Assembly: GCA_963971405.1 (NCBI GenBank)
Contig: OZ020487.1
Location: 38,351,039-38,415,038 of the forward strand
Direction of reading: 5' to 3'
DNA from: Psococerastis gibbosa
Lineage: Eukaryota; Arthropoda; Insecta; Psocodea; Psocidae
DNA: 64,000 nucleotides
The notes under the pieces are model-generated. The model was given only the letters and a program-made list of their open reading frames with translations, made no database searches and was not told the origin of the DNA. Positions 1 through 12,218 of this stretch are shown piece by piece; the stretch's first letter is position 1, and the number at the start of each line of letters is the position of its first letter. A program made the translations under genes and the position numbers.

Positions 1-310
1 GTAGGGCGTCAGGTGACGGTTTTATGCGCGGGAAGTTCAAATTGATAAATTATCGGAAAACAAGAGAATGATTGCATTCTTTAATAATTGAAGGAAATAC
101 TAATACACATTAAAATGTACAGGTAAAATTTTGAAATAAAATAGAATTTTAATTAATGTGCTTACATCTAAGGGAGAAAAAATTGAAAACTCACCAAAAA
201 TATAGCCAAGGATTAATTTATTAATTTGAATTTCCCTCGTATTTAGCACTGTTTAAAACAAGTATAGGTGTTACATTAATCTCAAATCGCCATAATAATA
301 ACAATAATAA
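1..310. repeat. MITE family E, copy cut by the window edge
   Basis: Shares long stretches with the element at 2798-3155 in reverse orientation: ACATCTAAGGGAGAAAAAA, TTAATTTGAATTTCCC and the terminal AATCGCCATAAT. No coding capacity. Non-autonomous DNA transposon by appearance. Confidence 0.6.
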
Positions 311-900
311 TAATTTAATTCCCAAATAGTACAATTCACACAGTATGTTCAGCAACGTAGATGATTGGGATCCCTCACAGGGGCTTTTGATTCAGTTAAA
401 TCTATTTTTTTCTGGAGACATGCAGTTATCATTTGCGCAGGCGTGTACATTCACCATGTCTTACATTTTTTCTACCTACTTCTATGGCACATGTAAGTAG
501 GCACACATACCCGTTAATCATACACCGGTGCATAAGAAAAAAAATTAAGTGCAGGAAAGAGCATATAAAGTAGGTAAAGCAGGATTTTTAGTCGTCGGAC
601 TCTCTTAACTAAGACAGGTGGACAGATACACCTGCTGAACCGGCTCCACCGCCTGCTATATGGGTGTCATAGTCGATACTAATCAAATTATGGCCGAGTA
701 ATGCATTTTATTTTATTTTTTGCCCTAGTCAAGTCAACTCCACGAATGCTGTCTCTTAAGATAAAGTCCAGTATGTTCGTTTGCCCGTAAATTCACATCA
801 TGAAATGAGGTTACTACTATTTATTTGAGTCGTGTTGAATGAGGTTTCAGAGCACTACCCACAACGTTTTCTTAGTACAAAGTCAATTTTTACAAGATCG
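311..900. other. No gene seen
   Basis: AT-rich non-coding DNA. A short GC-richer patch near 620-670 (CACCGCCTGCTATA) resembles one near 13845, hinting at a further dispersed repeat. Nothing else recognised. Confidence 0.4.
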
Positions 901-1294
901 TTAAGCCTGAGTGTTCAAAATGTTTTGTAAACAAGAAATTATCGTAATTTTTGGACGAAATTAATTAATTGCTCGTTCCACGGCCACAAACATATAAAAG
1001 GGAACAGATGAAAAAATCTTAAAAAAATACGGGTTTTCTGTGAAAGCTGTCTATTTCCCCTACAGATTTACAATTGTTCTACAAAATGGGTTTAAGGCTC
1101 TTTGTCCCATTTTTCTAATGTAATAATATTTCAATTCAGAAAATATAAACTTCCTGCGATAACTTGTATTTTGTATAAGTTTTTTATCTGTTCACTTTGT
1201 TATCTTTGTATCTGTAGAACGAGCAATAAATTAGTTTCGTCATAAAATCAGCAAAATTTCTTGTTTACAAAACATTTTGAACACTCAGCCTTAA
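901..1294. repeat. Foldback element with about 80-bp inverted arms
   Basis: The left arm starts TTAAGCCTGAGTGTTCAAAA and is found in reverse complement at the right end (GAACACTCAGCCTTAA at about 1279-1294). The inverted match continues inward through AAACAAGAAATT and GCTCGTTC. Total about 394 bp with an AT-rich, non-coding centre. Confidence 0.7.
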
Positions 1295-1868
1295 AAATAG
1301 CCCATGAATTAGCTGAAATTCTCCTCTACATTTCAATGTATGACATGTGGCCTTACTTACACAAATTAGCAATAGTTCTTCCTTGGGACTAGCATGATAA
1401 TATTTTTTTTTGATGTACCAATCAAATTCAATAATTGTGGCCAATCCGTGGAAGAAAGACGTACACATCATACGTATCAAAATGCTCAGAAAATTTTCTT
1501 CTGTTTGTCCTGAAATTTTTGACAACTCTATAATTGACATTTCATGAGATATTTAATTATTAAACTTATAGAGCTTTTCTCTTCTAATTTATCTCTTATA
1601 CGCTTATACCTATAAACACTAGATATTAGATTTGCAGTGCCAATGCTTAGCGTATGAAGCAATCGTAAACTGACACCTCTTGCTAGGCCCTCGGTCCCTC
1701 TAAGTTAAACCCTTTGCGGAAATCCATTTTGGAAATTTATCGTATATAATGTGTGGAACATTTAAAAAAAATGGACACAGCCCTATTTGTTCGATGACTA
1801 TGAGACCCATGCCTCTAATGACTATTAACACAACAGGCAGTATAAGTCCAACTAACCATTTACTTCCC
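1295..1868. other. No gene seen
   Basis: AT-rich DNA; a 91-codon open frame runs on the minus strand across the foldback arm and beyond, but it has no recognisable domain and is not supported. Confidence 0.4.
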
Positions 1869-2018
1869 AGCGGTTATGCCGTTTAGTATTAACTTATGCT
1901 TGGGGTTAAAAATGTAAACAGAACAATTTTGAATAGGACTTTTCATTCAGAAATTATCATGTTTACGTTTTAAATCCCAGGATAAGATTAAAAAAATTAT
2001 CGCCATAGTAGGCCCGCA
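1869..2018. repeat. MITE family F, copy 1
   Basis: About 150 bp with imperfect inverted ends: CGGTTATGCCGTTTAGTATT at the left and AATTATCGCCATAGTAGGCC at the right. The centre GGGGTTAAAAATGTAAAC also occurs in the copies at 7512-7661 and 13924-14253. Confidence 0.65.
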
Positions 2019-2797
2019 GGTCTTGAATACCCTGTTGAGTGGTCATGCACTGGGCTATGAAATTGTATTTTAGGCCATTTTTCATAATATGTATTGTACT
2101 GTGGGTGTAAGTAATTAGCCCTGTTAAAAACGTATTTTTATATTTGACGCATTTTGTGCTGCTTCAATACGATCAAAGGTAAAAGAACGTCTAGATGAGG
2201 ACGTTAAACGGACGCAAACTTGTTGCAATCAAAACAAAAATTCCATTTAAGAATACTTATTCTTTATTTACAAAAGTTACAAATACAATTGTTCTTTCTC
2301 AATTTTCTATTACCTTGCGTAGTTATTTTTTCTTCATAAATAGATCGACGTTTAATTCACAAAATCACTAACCACATTACCTTCTTACATAGCCATTATA
2401 TTTTTGTAATAATAAAAATAGATTTGGGCAGAGTGGAACAAGTGAAATGTGGGGTCATTGAGAGAGAGAGATCGTGTTTTTTTTTTTTAAACTTTTGTAC
2501 TTGGAGATCACCTATCCAAACATTTGCAAGGTACACATGCTAATCCATTGTCTGACCATCTCTTTCAATTAATAATAGATTAAGTTCATGAAAACATCGA
2601 AATAACATTGGTTAAAACTGATCGTTTGGGCAAAATGGTTTTTTTTTCAAGTGTATAGGAGAACTTACTGTTAATATTGCGGACTTATGGGCCCAACGAG
2701 CGGCCTGAGTCCCTGTAGCCTTTAGCAACCACTACTGTTAATATTGTATAATTATTAATAATTATATATAATTGTTATAATTATATTGGTTTTCTCC
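2019..2797. other. No gene; short dispersed repeat at about 2675-2740
   Basis: Mostly AT-rich. The stretch with GCCTGAGTCCCTGTAGCC recurs inverted at about 15868-15945 (GGGACTCAGGCCGCTATTTG). Family unknown, possibly a retroelement 3' end. Confidence 0.4.
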
Positions 2798-3155
2798 TCA
2801 TCATGGCTATTTGGGATTATCATAATACCGGGGTTTATTCAATTGTTTTAAACAAATGAGTGCGAAATTCGGAGCGCAGAAAATTCAAATTGATAAATTA
2901 ATTTTTTGGTGAGTTTCCAATTTTTTCTCCCTTAGATGTAGACACATTAATTAAAATTCTACCTGTATATTTTAATGTTTATAAGTATTTCCTTCCATTA
3001 TTAAAAAATGCAGTCATTTTCTTGTATTAAAATAACTTATTAATTTGAATTTCCCGCGAATATTTCAACACCATCCCGTGACACCTCACTACTGCGGTGT
3101 TAAAAATAAACCCCGATATTATAAAAATCCCAAAACGCCATGATAGGGCTACAGG
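2798..3155. repeat. MITE family E, near full-length copy
   Basis: About 358 bp with terminal inverted repeats: CATGGCTATTTGGGATTATC at the left, and CCCAAAACGCCATGATAGGG at the right. Both ends continue into ATAATACCGGGG-like sequence. Other copies: 1-310, 13085-13282, 37913-38008. Open frames across it are accidental. Confidence 0.7.
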
Positions 3156-4144
3156 TCTATATGGGAGATAATTTTTGTGCCGCCTACCACGTCTTCTGCA
3201 ATCAATCAAATTACGCCTTGGACACTTCCAAACAACAACAAATCCCAAGTAAGTCGCGTTTTGATCGGTCAAAAAAGGTCGTGTCAATTGACTCTAGCTC
3301 TAGTTTATCGAAAAAACATGGGAGGGGGAACCAGAAATTAAAGCTATATGCTCTGCGTGGGCGAATGTCCCATCACTCTTATTTAGAACTATAGTTTCTT
3401 CTTGGGACTCCTGTATGTGTTAATTTGTGGTATCCGGGACAGGTTACTGAACAATATATTATAACTATATAACTTTATCATTCAATTGGTAGAGCAACTG
3501 TTGCGACAACGGGAGGTTGCGGGATCGCACCCCGCCAATAGCTGTTACCGTATGATTGTTTATCAACTATATCAATTTGTATTATGATTTTACCGTATTT
3601 AATAGCATACCTACTTTTTTGTGGCAATCGCACTTAATGCAATTCAAATATAACAGTCAATTATATAATTTATAGAAGAGAAATGGCCAAATTAATGCTA
3701 GAAGTAGGTAATTGTCATTAAAAGTTTGAATGATTTTCTCGAAATTTTTGTGATAACGCTTACGGTCGTCAAAATTAAAGAAAAGACTTCCTGTGATAAC
3801 GATTCACGGTCGTAAAATCTAAATAAAAGACTTTTTAAGTATTTTTATTTTTATCATAAAATAGTTGAACTACAAATTTGAATATTACACACTTTAATAT
3901 TGCTCCAATAAATATGGGTGGAAGAAAAATAGGAACGTGTATAATAAAAATTCAGATTCAATCATACATTCAAAATAAACAAATAAACAATCCAAATACC
4001 TTTTTCTTCGATCGAATAAATATTAGAGTGTGTAATAACTTATTTTCAATTCTAAAATAAAAATATTTGAAAAAAACATTTAAGACGAAAGTATAGGTAC
4101 AAAATAATTAATATTTACAGGATAGGCTAAAAAAATTCAGAACA
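3156..4144. other. No gene; degenerate tRNA-like stretch at 3478-3545
   Basis: AT-rich DNA. At about 3485-3540 the phrases TTGGTAGAGCAACTG and GGGATCGCACCCCGCCA look like a tRNA D-arm and T-arm, but no pairing acceptor stem is visible, so this is a tRNA-derived relic and not a gene. Confidence 0.4.
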
Positions 4145-4300
4145 GCACCTTGACCAGGTGGGGGGGGGGGCTGAGGGGCTGCAGCACCTCCGAAATGTCT
4201 TGACTTTACACTAGATAGAATTGAACTTTCCAGGCGTGCGACATTTCACTATAGGGTCACAGCCTTCCCCGAAATAAAATCCTGGTTACGGGCCTGCCAG
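4145..4300. repeat. Poly-G element, degenerate copy
   Basis: G-rich run at the left, then ACTAGATAGAATTGAA, then a right end CCCCGAAATAAAATCCTGGTTACGGG. The same plan (G run, ACTAGATAGAAT, C run, AAATCCTGGCTACGGCC end) is at 18701-18873. Confidence 0.55.
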
Positions 4301-4871
4301 GAGATGTGATGGCAAAGAGAAAAATAAGTTGATAAGAAATATGGTAAATTGGTGGAAATGTGAATGTTGCATATGTTCAAAAATGTAATCGAATTTATTT
4401 TATATTTTGATTCATTATTGTATATCTAGTGAACTGAAATATACGATATAATTTACCCAAACGATCAAACCTACAAAAATTAAGTCAGTTGCGGACTTTT
4501 GTCTGTTGACTTATAATGAAACTACGTAAGGTATATATTGAAGAGGGTTTCATTGCAAAGTTGCATTTGAATTACTAAATAATTGGGGTTCACATGATAG
4601 TTGCATTAAACCGGCCAATGTAGCATCAATATTACCTCATATTTATATCTCAATCACATAGATTAGGAACTGCAGTTCTCATTGAAGCTACCTATTTCCG
4701 GTTTTCGCGCAGTACATGCAAGACCTTGATTTGACTTCAAGTATCATAAGGAGGTGCACACACTCTTGAACAAACCAAGAAGGTATATTAATAAAATAAT
4801 GGAAACCAAAATTTTCGTACCTGTTTTCATGAACGGCGAGTTAAACATACAAGGAACACAGTTCAATGGTG
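4301..4871 (-). other. Probable vvl 3' UTR with a candidate poly-A signal
   Basis: Region directly downstream of the vvl stop codon on the minus strand, with no recognised repeat. A minus-strand AATAAA (TTTATT on plus) lies at 4394-4399, about 470 bp after the stop, and could end the transcript. This is a motif match only; other weaker signals are possible and the real 3' end may lie further on. Confidence 0.35.
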
Positions 4872-5757
4872 CTAATGAGCCGTCAGGCTGTGGGGAGTCA
4901 TATTTGGGGAGTTGAGCATGGGTGGACTGTGGCTGTGGCCCCCCATGGGGCTGCCGTGAAGGTCTTGGTGGTGGGGGTAGTGCATGGGTGGGCCAACGCC
5001 CCCCTGGATACCGTCCATCATATCCCCACCCAAAGTGTTCGGAGGGGTCATTCTCTTCTCCTTTTGCCGCCGATTACAGAACCACACACGCACAACTTCT
5101 TTCTCAAGCTGCAGACTATCCGCCAAAGCGGTGATCTCCTGCGCACTTGGTTTGGGTTGCTTGTGGAAGTGTTGCTCTAATGCTCCCTTCACACTCACCT
5201 CGATACTCGTTCGCTTTTTCCGCTTCCTTCCCTGCGCCGCTATTTTGTCGATACTCGTCGGGCTCCCCGTCGTCGAGTCCGCCTCCTCGAGCCACTTTTG
5301 CAACAATGGTTTCAATTTACACATATTCTTGAAGCTGAGTTGTAATGCTTCGAATCTGCAGATGGTGGTCTGCGAGAATACATTACCGTACAGAGTACCG
5401 AGAGCTAGTCCTACGTCGGCTTGAGTAAAGCCCAATTTGATCCTACGTTGCTTGAACTGTTTTGCGAATAGTTCGAGATCCTCGGAACTCTGGGGATCTT
5501 CTTCGTTTTGGGGGTCACGGGGGTCCAGATGATGCAGTCCTGGGGAATGGTTCTGCATGTCTCTTAACGTGTGGTGTAACTGGGGGTTGCCTTGGTGGTG
5601 TGCCAACATGCCGTTCATGGCTGCGTGGTAGGCGGCTGCGCTAGTATGGTGGTTCAGTGGACTAACAGCTCCGTTGTTGCCGCCCGTCGGAAGGTAGTGC
5701 CCCGCAGGAGAGTGCCAACTGTGGGGAGAGGCCATTCCAGAGGGGTTCAACTGCGCC
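4872..5757 (-). CDS. vvl: vvl coding exon 3: POU-specific domain and POU homeodomain, C-terminus
   Basis: Last coding exon, 886 nt. The acceptor is a pyrimidine tract ending TTTCAG before 5757; the first G completes an Arg codon, then 294 residues run to the stop at 4872. In the joined protein the POU-specific domain lies at about 440-514 ([40 protein letters not shown]), the linker at 515-529 and the homeodomain at 530-589 ([20 protein letters not shown] at its start, [12 protein letters not shown] in the recognition helix with the POU-typical Cys after WF). Both halves look intact and contact octamer DNA in known homologues. Class III identity comes from the [15 protein letters not shown]-like linker. 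HFHKQPKP in the homeodomain and the tail GGDMMDG...HGSPMG...HSPPML are vvl-like. The domains are encoded without an intron. Confidence 0.97.
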
Positions 5758-7511
5758 CTGAAACAAAAGAGAAAAAGTCAAGATCACTGGGAACTACATT
5801 ACAACATGAACGTTTTATTCCAGCATCTACAGGACTTCTCTTGATGTGAGATAGGAGTGAGTTTTAGTTGGGGTCGGCTGAGGGGCCCCGAAAGAGGCTA
5901 AACGCTCCCACGCTACCTGGATGCTACCCCGAATCATATACATGTAAAATGTCCATGGCAGTGATAAAAGGGAGCAAGTAAAGCCATAGGTGCATGGTTT
6001 GCGTATTATAATTGCAACTGTAAAGACTTTTGATGGAAATAATAAATAATAATAAATAATCATAATAACAATAATAATCCCAAACAAATATTTTCTCATT
6101 TTGTCCCTCCAATTGCATAGAGAGAATGTGCTATAGCTCTCAATGTTTGAGTCCAATCGTAACTCCTTCAACATCCAAATTTTCCTGGAAAATCAAACGA
6201 CTCCACCTTTTCAAATGTACTTCCTTTCCCTTTCTCGGGTACCTTTAATTAACCTACTTCTTCGTATTGCCCGATATGAGGAATTTTATTGAAGATCTGC
6301 TTAAGCGCGGCCTGGGTTTCTTGCGCATCTTACTGAGAACTTCTACCACGGTCAATTTAAATTTTCTTTATGGATATCAATAATCCGGCAGGTGCAATTA
6401 AAGAAGATATCGGCGGCGCTAATTTTTTTAAATGTTGGCAGCCCTTAAGTCACCTGGAAGGTATTGTAATTTCGAAATAATTGGTAAAAAGTAGTGTACT
6501 GGAGCGTTAGTACGACCGACATGAATGGGTTGTGACTGTCACCAAGGGAGACCACCCGCGGCCATGTTGGAAGGTAGTTTTTTTTATTTTTTATTTCAAC
6601 TGTCTTTGTTCTATTGCACAGCGGTTACATCTTGAAACGGCTCACTACGAGTAATTTACCTGTGTTTCTGTTTATGGGACGGTAGCCATCTTGATTATAT
6701 TGTTTTTAGGTATTGTATTACCGTATACTCGCACGCGGTAATGTAGAAATCGATTTGCAGCATTTAGATGTAGCCATGTAAGAGTTTCTCCAGTGACTTC
6801 GTGGAAGTGAAACATTATTACAAAGGATGATGGTATTCACCACCAAAATAGCTGCCACAATGTAAATTTACTATATTTAGTGGAATTACTGCAAAGTTAT
6901 TTTATCATTTTATTTTTAATTGTAGGCTGAAGCTTGATCTCTATAGGATTTTTTTGACTGGGTATGCCACACCCCTTGCCGTAAAATTTAAATGAGAGTT
7001 TGGTGCCATCATGTATTTCAAGTAATATTTAATAAAAACGGTACCGTATATTATAATATTTATTGGATCGAAGAAATATTTGGAATATTCATGTTGAAGT
7101 ATTAATCTGGATTTAGGTATTACAGTTTCTATTATTTCGTTTACCTCTATTTGTTGGGTCGAATATTGGTTCGAGTTTGTAATAGGGGTGACCACATTGC
7201 ATACATATAGTATAGATATCAAAGTGAATAAATTAACTATCGTATTTAATTTCTATTCCGGTGCATATTATCTGTACTTAAGTAATTATAGTATTATTAG
7301 AACATTAATATTGTAAGAATTATACAATCCCCGCTATTACACGTCCGAATATTGTTCCAATATTCGATCCAATAAATATGGGTTTAAGATAAATTGGAAA
7401 GGGAAATATACCTAAATTCAGATTCAAATTGTAGTTCTTCAACAAAAACATTCCAAATATATTTTCAACCGAATAAATATTTAAAACTAAAGATTTTAGA
7501 ATGTGTTATCA

Positions 7512-7661
7512 GCGGTCCTACTATGCCGTTAAGTGATAACTTCAACTTGGATTAAAAATGTGAACAAGATAATTTTCGAATGGAAAGTGTTTTTCGAAAT
7601 TGTTTTGTTTACAATTTTAACCCCAAGAATAAGTTAATATTAAACGGCATAGTAGTCCTGC
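7512..7661. repeat. MITE family F, copy 2
   Basis: About 150 bp. Left end CGGTCCTACTATGCCGTTAA and right end TTAAACGGCATAGTAGTCCT form clear inverted repeats; internal GGATTAAAAATGTGAAC matches copy 1. Confidence 0.75.
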
Positions 7662-7816
7662 AGGGTCAATAGTATTATTTTTTGGCTCGGATCAGGTACT
7701 CATGAATATTCCATGAATGCAGAATCGCCCAAACAGTTATTTTGTGCAACTTTAAAAAATTAATGCAGCAAAGTTAATTGGTAAGGGAGGATCGAAAAAT
7801 TCACTCATATGGAACA

Positions 7817-7970
7817 TAAATAAATAAATAAATAAATAAGGACTTTTTATTGTTTCTATTACTAAGCCAACCTAGCGGAGTTAGGGCTAAATGCCCTCTC
7901 TTACACTCAACAAGGAAAGCCCGGGACCGCCTGCTTTACATGCCCTCCAAAGCATGGCCAGAAAATGCAA
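7817..7970 (-). repeat. SINE A, copy truncated of its tRNA head
   Basis: Starts at the (TAAA)n tail and carries the body (TAAGCCAACCTAGCGGAGTT, GGGACCGCCTGCTTTACATG) but breaks at CCAGAAAATG before the promoter boxes. A (CTTT)n run follows. Confidence 0.8.
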
Positions 7971-8344
7971 TTTTCTTTCTTTCTTTCAAATTAGTTATCT
8001 GATGGTCTCCGCATTTGATTGATTGATGATTCTGCATTCATAGAATTTTGATCCGAGCAAACAGTACGTTTGTGTCTTTACTCCTCACTTTAATTACTCA
8101 AAAAACAAGCAAATAATAACGGCACATATACTTAGGTTTGCCTCAATTTTTCTAAACAGTATAATTATTAGACATATTAACAATACTTATTTTTTTATTA
8201 TAAGCGCAGGACCCATGGGTGTTACAATCGGTACCTATGTCATCGATAGTGTGTATGTTGTTTGGCAAACAATTTAAGATAATACGTTAGGATGCTAATT
8301 TCACTGTTTCATGAAAACAATATTTAGGAAATCATTTTGTTTAT

Positions 8345-8482
8345 TTTAAAAAAGATTATTTGCATACAAACAATTCAATGAATGTATCTGCATATCTGCA
8401 ATACCTGGGTTGAGTTACGACATGATGTGTAGTGACTCGCACAAGTACGAACAAGCTACCACTATGCCATCGAAGGCCGTAA
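8345..8482 (-). repeat. SINE B relic with an octamer motif
   Basis: Matches the copy at 51980-52140 (ACAATTCAATGAATGTATC, GGGTTGAGTTACGACA, GACTCGCACAAGTACGA). The perfect octamer ATTTGCAT lies at 8358-8365, at its edge and inside vvl intron 2. Confidence 0.5.
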
Positions 8483-8657
8483 ATCATTTAGTTTGAACGT
8501 TGCTTGATTTTGGTCCTATGAAGCCCATTTATAATATTGCTCTCTTACAACCTTTTAAATGGTTATTTCGCATTGTACCGGGGGTAATTTTCTACACAGC
8601 TACCGTGTAAATTCTATATAAACTAAAATATTATTAACGTCCAGCTGTACCTCTGTA

Positions 8658-9046
8658 GGCGGGGTTTCCACCGACCGGCTAGGGCTAAATACAAATACGG
8701 TAACGTGGTAGCAGACATTCAAGACTTAGGCGGGGTTTCCACCGACCTCGCATTGCAGAATGCAAATGACGGAAACGTTTGTTTTACTCTATGCCATAAT
8801 TAAAATTGATCAATGATCATAGAGTAAAATTACAAACAAACTAACTAAAATTAAAAAATGGCGTTATGGTATATGTTAATTACAAAGATTTTAATAGATT
8901 TCTATAAAAAGAAAAACAAAGATTTCCGTCAATGTCATTAGCATTCTGCAATGTGAGGTCGGTGGAAATCCCGCCTAAGTCTTGAATGTCTGTTACCACG
9001 TCACCGTATTTGTATTTAGCCCTAGCCGGTCGGTGGAAACCGCGCC
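8658..9046. repeat. MITE family D, full-length copy in vvl intron 2
   Basis: About 389 bp with arms of over 110 bp. Each arm begins with GGCGGGGTTTCCACCGACC (right end as GGTCGGTGGAAACCGCGCC) and repeats that motif about 80 bp further in. GTA flanks both ends (8655-8657, 9047-9049), a 3-bp target duplication like that of PIF/Harbinger elements. The core holds TTTTACTCTATGCCATAA and TTGATCAATGATCAT. The octamer ATGCAAAT is at 8760-8767; its partner in the right arm has mutated (ATTAGCAT). Confidence 0.85.
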
Positions 9047-10343
9047 GTAGCAGTGAGGGAACACCTGTAATTTAATTACCTACATACACGGTATGTAAGC
9101 ATACACGATTCTGTCGCGCATGGCACTGTCGTGTCACAGGAATAATTAAATAGCTTAGATACAAAACGACATCCTTCTAGATAACAAAAAGCAACAATTT
9201 ACAGTCAATTTAGTAAATAGTCACTTAACTTTAGGCGAAACGAACATCTGTCTTGTTAATGACCGCCCCGACTATAGTTAATGGCGAGAACATTAAAATC
9301 CGTTTTGTGTCACTTGCAGCTAACTATTATTTAATTGGTGCTTGAACGACGGTCGGCCTGTGATTATAATAAAACATGCATCATTTAGACCTTTAAACCT
9401 GGTCATCATACCCTATGGAAGCGTGAGGGAACCCAAAAAAGGGGGCCCTGCAATTAATGGTTCATTTAGTATGGCTACGTCTACCCATTTCGAAAATAAA
9501 TCGCTCCAACTGCATTTAAGTGTACGCATGATTTGATAAGTCTTTATACTAGTTCTTCTACAGCTACATTCGTTGCTGTATGCTACACAGCTATAACGTA
9601 AGATATACGAACATTTTGTAGATGTAAATTTACAGAAAGCTAATTCATACTCGATCAGTATAAACAAATATTGTAGCAATCTTCACAATACTTTCAATAC
9701 TATCGTTTTGCCGACGGTAGACCCTTATACAGGATTTTTTTGCAAGTTGAAAAATTAACTAGGCGAATTAGGCGACGGTCGCCGGCCCTCGCTGCCAAAA
9801 AGACAAGCCAAAAATTGGTAAAGTAATAATATGGGCCGAACTTAAACTGTAAAATTAGGAACAGGGAGTGGGGTAGGCCCCTAAAGAAGGTTAATCCGGC
9901 GATGTTTCTAACGCATGATTACCTGCCCGTGTCTAGTGCCAGCCTACATTTTTTATTTCTTTCCAGTTAATTAAAGTTCATTAATTTTTCCAGAAACTTG
10001 GGGTCCCACTACCACCCCAACTACTATCCACTGAACTCAGTAAAAGCCTGTTTACATTGTAGGGTGTTTGCCGTCATCCTTTGACAACTTTCTGTAGGAG
10101 GTTAGGAAAATTGCATGATGCAAGGCACCGCTATGCATTGGTAGATGGTGGTGGTGCCGCTCAGTATTCCTTGCCGATTCTATTCAAGCGATATGAATAA
10201 AAATATTATCAAACGCATTTTCGTCAACTTCTCAAAACTGGTTAAATCTAAGTTACCCTAGTTTCGACTTGTAGGTCACTTTGCTTCCAAATACGGCGTT
10301 TGGCAACACTAGGAAACTTGTTTTAAATGTAGAAAGTGCTCAC

Positions 10344-10531
10344 CTGTGCATCTCAGGGGGTTTAATGTCGACGCCACCGCCCTGATGGGGGTGGTGGTGA
10401 TGCGCGTGGTGGATGCCCCCCATACTCGTGCTCCAAGGGTCCCCGCCCCCGCCGGGCTGCAGAGATACCCACGGGTTGTGGGCAGCGGCCGCCGACAGCG
10501 CGGGGTGGCCGTTAGGCGAAGAAGACTGCAC
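10344..10531 (-). CDS. vvl: vvl coding exon 2 (residues 292-353 and part of 354)
   Basis: Internal exon of 188 nt. On the minus strand a T-rich tract ending CTCAG precedes the exon at 10531, and CACAG followed by GTGAGC gives the donor at 10344/10343. It encodes 62 residues plus two bases of an Arg codon completed in exon 3. Recognisable class III POU features are the NPWVSLQ block, DPWST, a His-rich stretch (HHAHHHHPHQ) and VDIKPPEMH. The order DPWS then DIKP recalls the SPWST...DIKP block of vertebrate POU3F2. The exon is GC-rich (Ala/Gly/His codons) against an AT-rich intron. Without this exon, exons 1 and 3 would join out of frame, which supports its inclusion. Confidence 0.92.
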
Positions 10532-11150
10532 CTGAGAAAAAAAACGCATAAAATACAGTACATGTACAGTAACTACATTGACATTGCAAGAAGTTGTATT
10601 TTTTTTAAAATTAGAATAAAATAGTAATATAAAAGGGAAACTGACCGTAGATGTTGGCCACCCCTGAAACACCCCAAAACCTGTTAGTCTATATTATTTG
10701 TTTAATTCAAGAGCGACAAAATAAAAAAGCTGGCGCCTAAACGTGAAACGTAATGAGGAAAGTCAAGTCTGAGTTCATAAAAACAGAAGATTATTATTAT
10801 TATTCCTTCCATTTCAATCAAAACTATATTATGTATGAGAAATTTTCTCCCACCAAAGATATTTTTCAATTTTGGGCCAGTCAGAGCGCGCGTTACAACC
10901 ACGATGGATGGAATTTATTTTTGCTTGAAAGTGTCAGGACTAGCTCAAGTGTGTAAAACGTGCTCTGATTGGTCGATGAATGCAGATGGCACTAGAAAAT
11001 ATAAAAATATGTTTGGCGGGAGTTGATGTCCTCTATATCTCTATGTAGACCTCTCTAATGTCTAGAACTCTAATGAAAACCATCAAAAATGTTCCAAACA
11101 GAACAATAATAATAAAGAATAGCAATACACCGTTTCACCTTAGGCGGCTA

Positions 11151-11493
11151 TTCCACTTGTCAATTTTTCATCAATTTTGATAATGTCATTGGCGGAAAAT
11201 CATCAATATGGCATTTACATTTTTACACCTCATTCCACTTGTTTTCAGTAATTTTACTGACCATTTTTGTTTTCATCCAATTTTCTAAGTTTGCCCGCCG
11301 TCTTTCTTTTAATTTTATAATCTAGAAGTAATTTTATGATTTAAATTATGAAATAATTCATTTGTTCTCAAGAAATTAATTAAAATTATATATCATATCC
11401 AGACGACGCCATTGTTTAATTTTAGTTTGTTATTGTTTGCAAAGCGTCTCATCAATTTTTTAAGATAAATTGACAATTGGAATAGCCGGCTTA
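11151..11493. repeat. MITE family G, copy 1
   Basis: Ends GGCGGCTATTCCACTTGTCA and TTGACAATTGGAATAGCCGG are inverted repeats, flanked by TTA on both sides. The core contains CGACGCCATTGTTTAATTTT, shared with families G and D. Confidence 0.8.
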
Positions 11494-12218
11494 CGTAAAC
11501 CTAGTTGGTTCTTCAATGCAAAGAAATTAAACACTCACGTAGTGCACATGCTCAATAACACAGGAAATAACAAATAATCCATCAACAGCATGTTTGACAC
11601 TTAACCACCCAGGTATTTTCATCGAAAAACTGCTCCAGGGAAAATAAAAAATAACCCTGCATTTCAGAGAAACAGGTGAATCGTTAGAGATGCCCTGAAG
11701 GAGAGACCCAACTCCGAGTTTTAGTTCCCACTTCCCCCCGGCCCTAACTAACCCACGAAATAAATAAATAGTGATGTTGTCAAACCCCATCGTTAGCCAC
11801 CCCCTAGGACCATCTGCCCCGTTCAACGGGATGTCTTTTTAACGTTGGAGTTGTACCGTTCTGCTTCTGCTTGGCTGTGCGGGCAGAATTTATTATCTTG
11901 CCCAATACTGGCTGCAGGTGCAAGACTAAAAAACACCTTTCCTTGGACCCACCTGTATACTATCGGTTTAAAACTTTATAAAGTAATGATGTAAACCCCT
12001 TATATCCATATAATCCAGCTGCAAATATGTAGTACGTTGAGTTATGCAAGTAAATTAATTAAATTACATTTTATTGCAAGAACAGCGGGCAAGACACAAA
12101 AAAGAGACCTAATTGGCTACATTTGTTATTTATATAAAGGCATAATTATAATGTATATGATGTACAATGACAGGTGCATACAGGTGGAGGGGGGGAGGGG
12201 CGAATTTGTTTTGTTTTA

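Larger units (their letters stand above)
5758..10343 (-). other. vvl: vvl intron 2 (4,586 bp, phase 2)
   Basis: Donor GTGAGC at 10343, acceptor TTTCAG at 5758. Contents are listed separately: family F MITE, partial SINE A, SINE B relic and a family D MITE with a POU octamer. The stretches 5770-7510 and 9050-10340 hold only AT-rich DNA with (AAT)n near 6045-6080 and no recognised gene. Confidence 0.9.

Noticed and set aside
3140-3394. 84-codon plus-strand frame with two Cys
   Set aside because: It begins inside a family E MITE end and matches no domain that I recognise.
3478-3545. Possible tRNA gene
   Set aside because: D-arm and T-arm words are present, but no acceptor stem pairs and the T-arm is degenerate.
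4866-5849. Several plus-strand open frames opposite the vvl last exon
   Set aside because: They are antisense shadows of the GC-rich POU-domain exon and have no recognised domain.
10309-10672. Minus-strand frames that extend past exon 2 on both sides
   Set aside because: The extensions are intron sequence; consensus splice sites bound the exon to 10344-10531, and another frame there is a shadow.
11527-11826. 99-codon minus-strand frame with somewhat higher GC
   Set aside because: No recognisable domain or splice context, and it lies inside vvl intron 1. A transposon fragment is possible but cannot be named.
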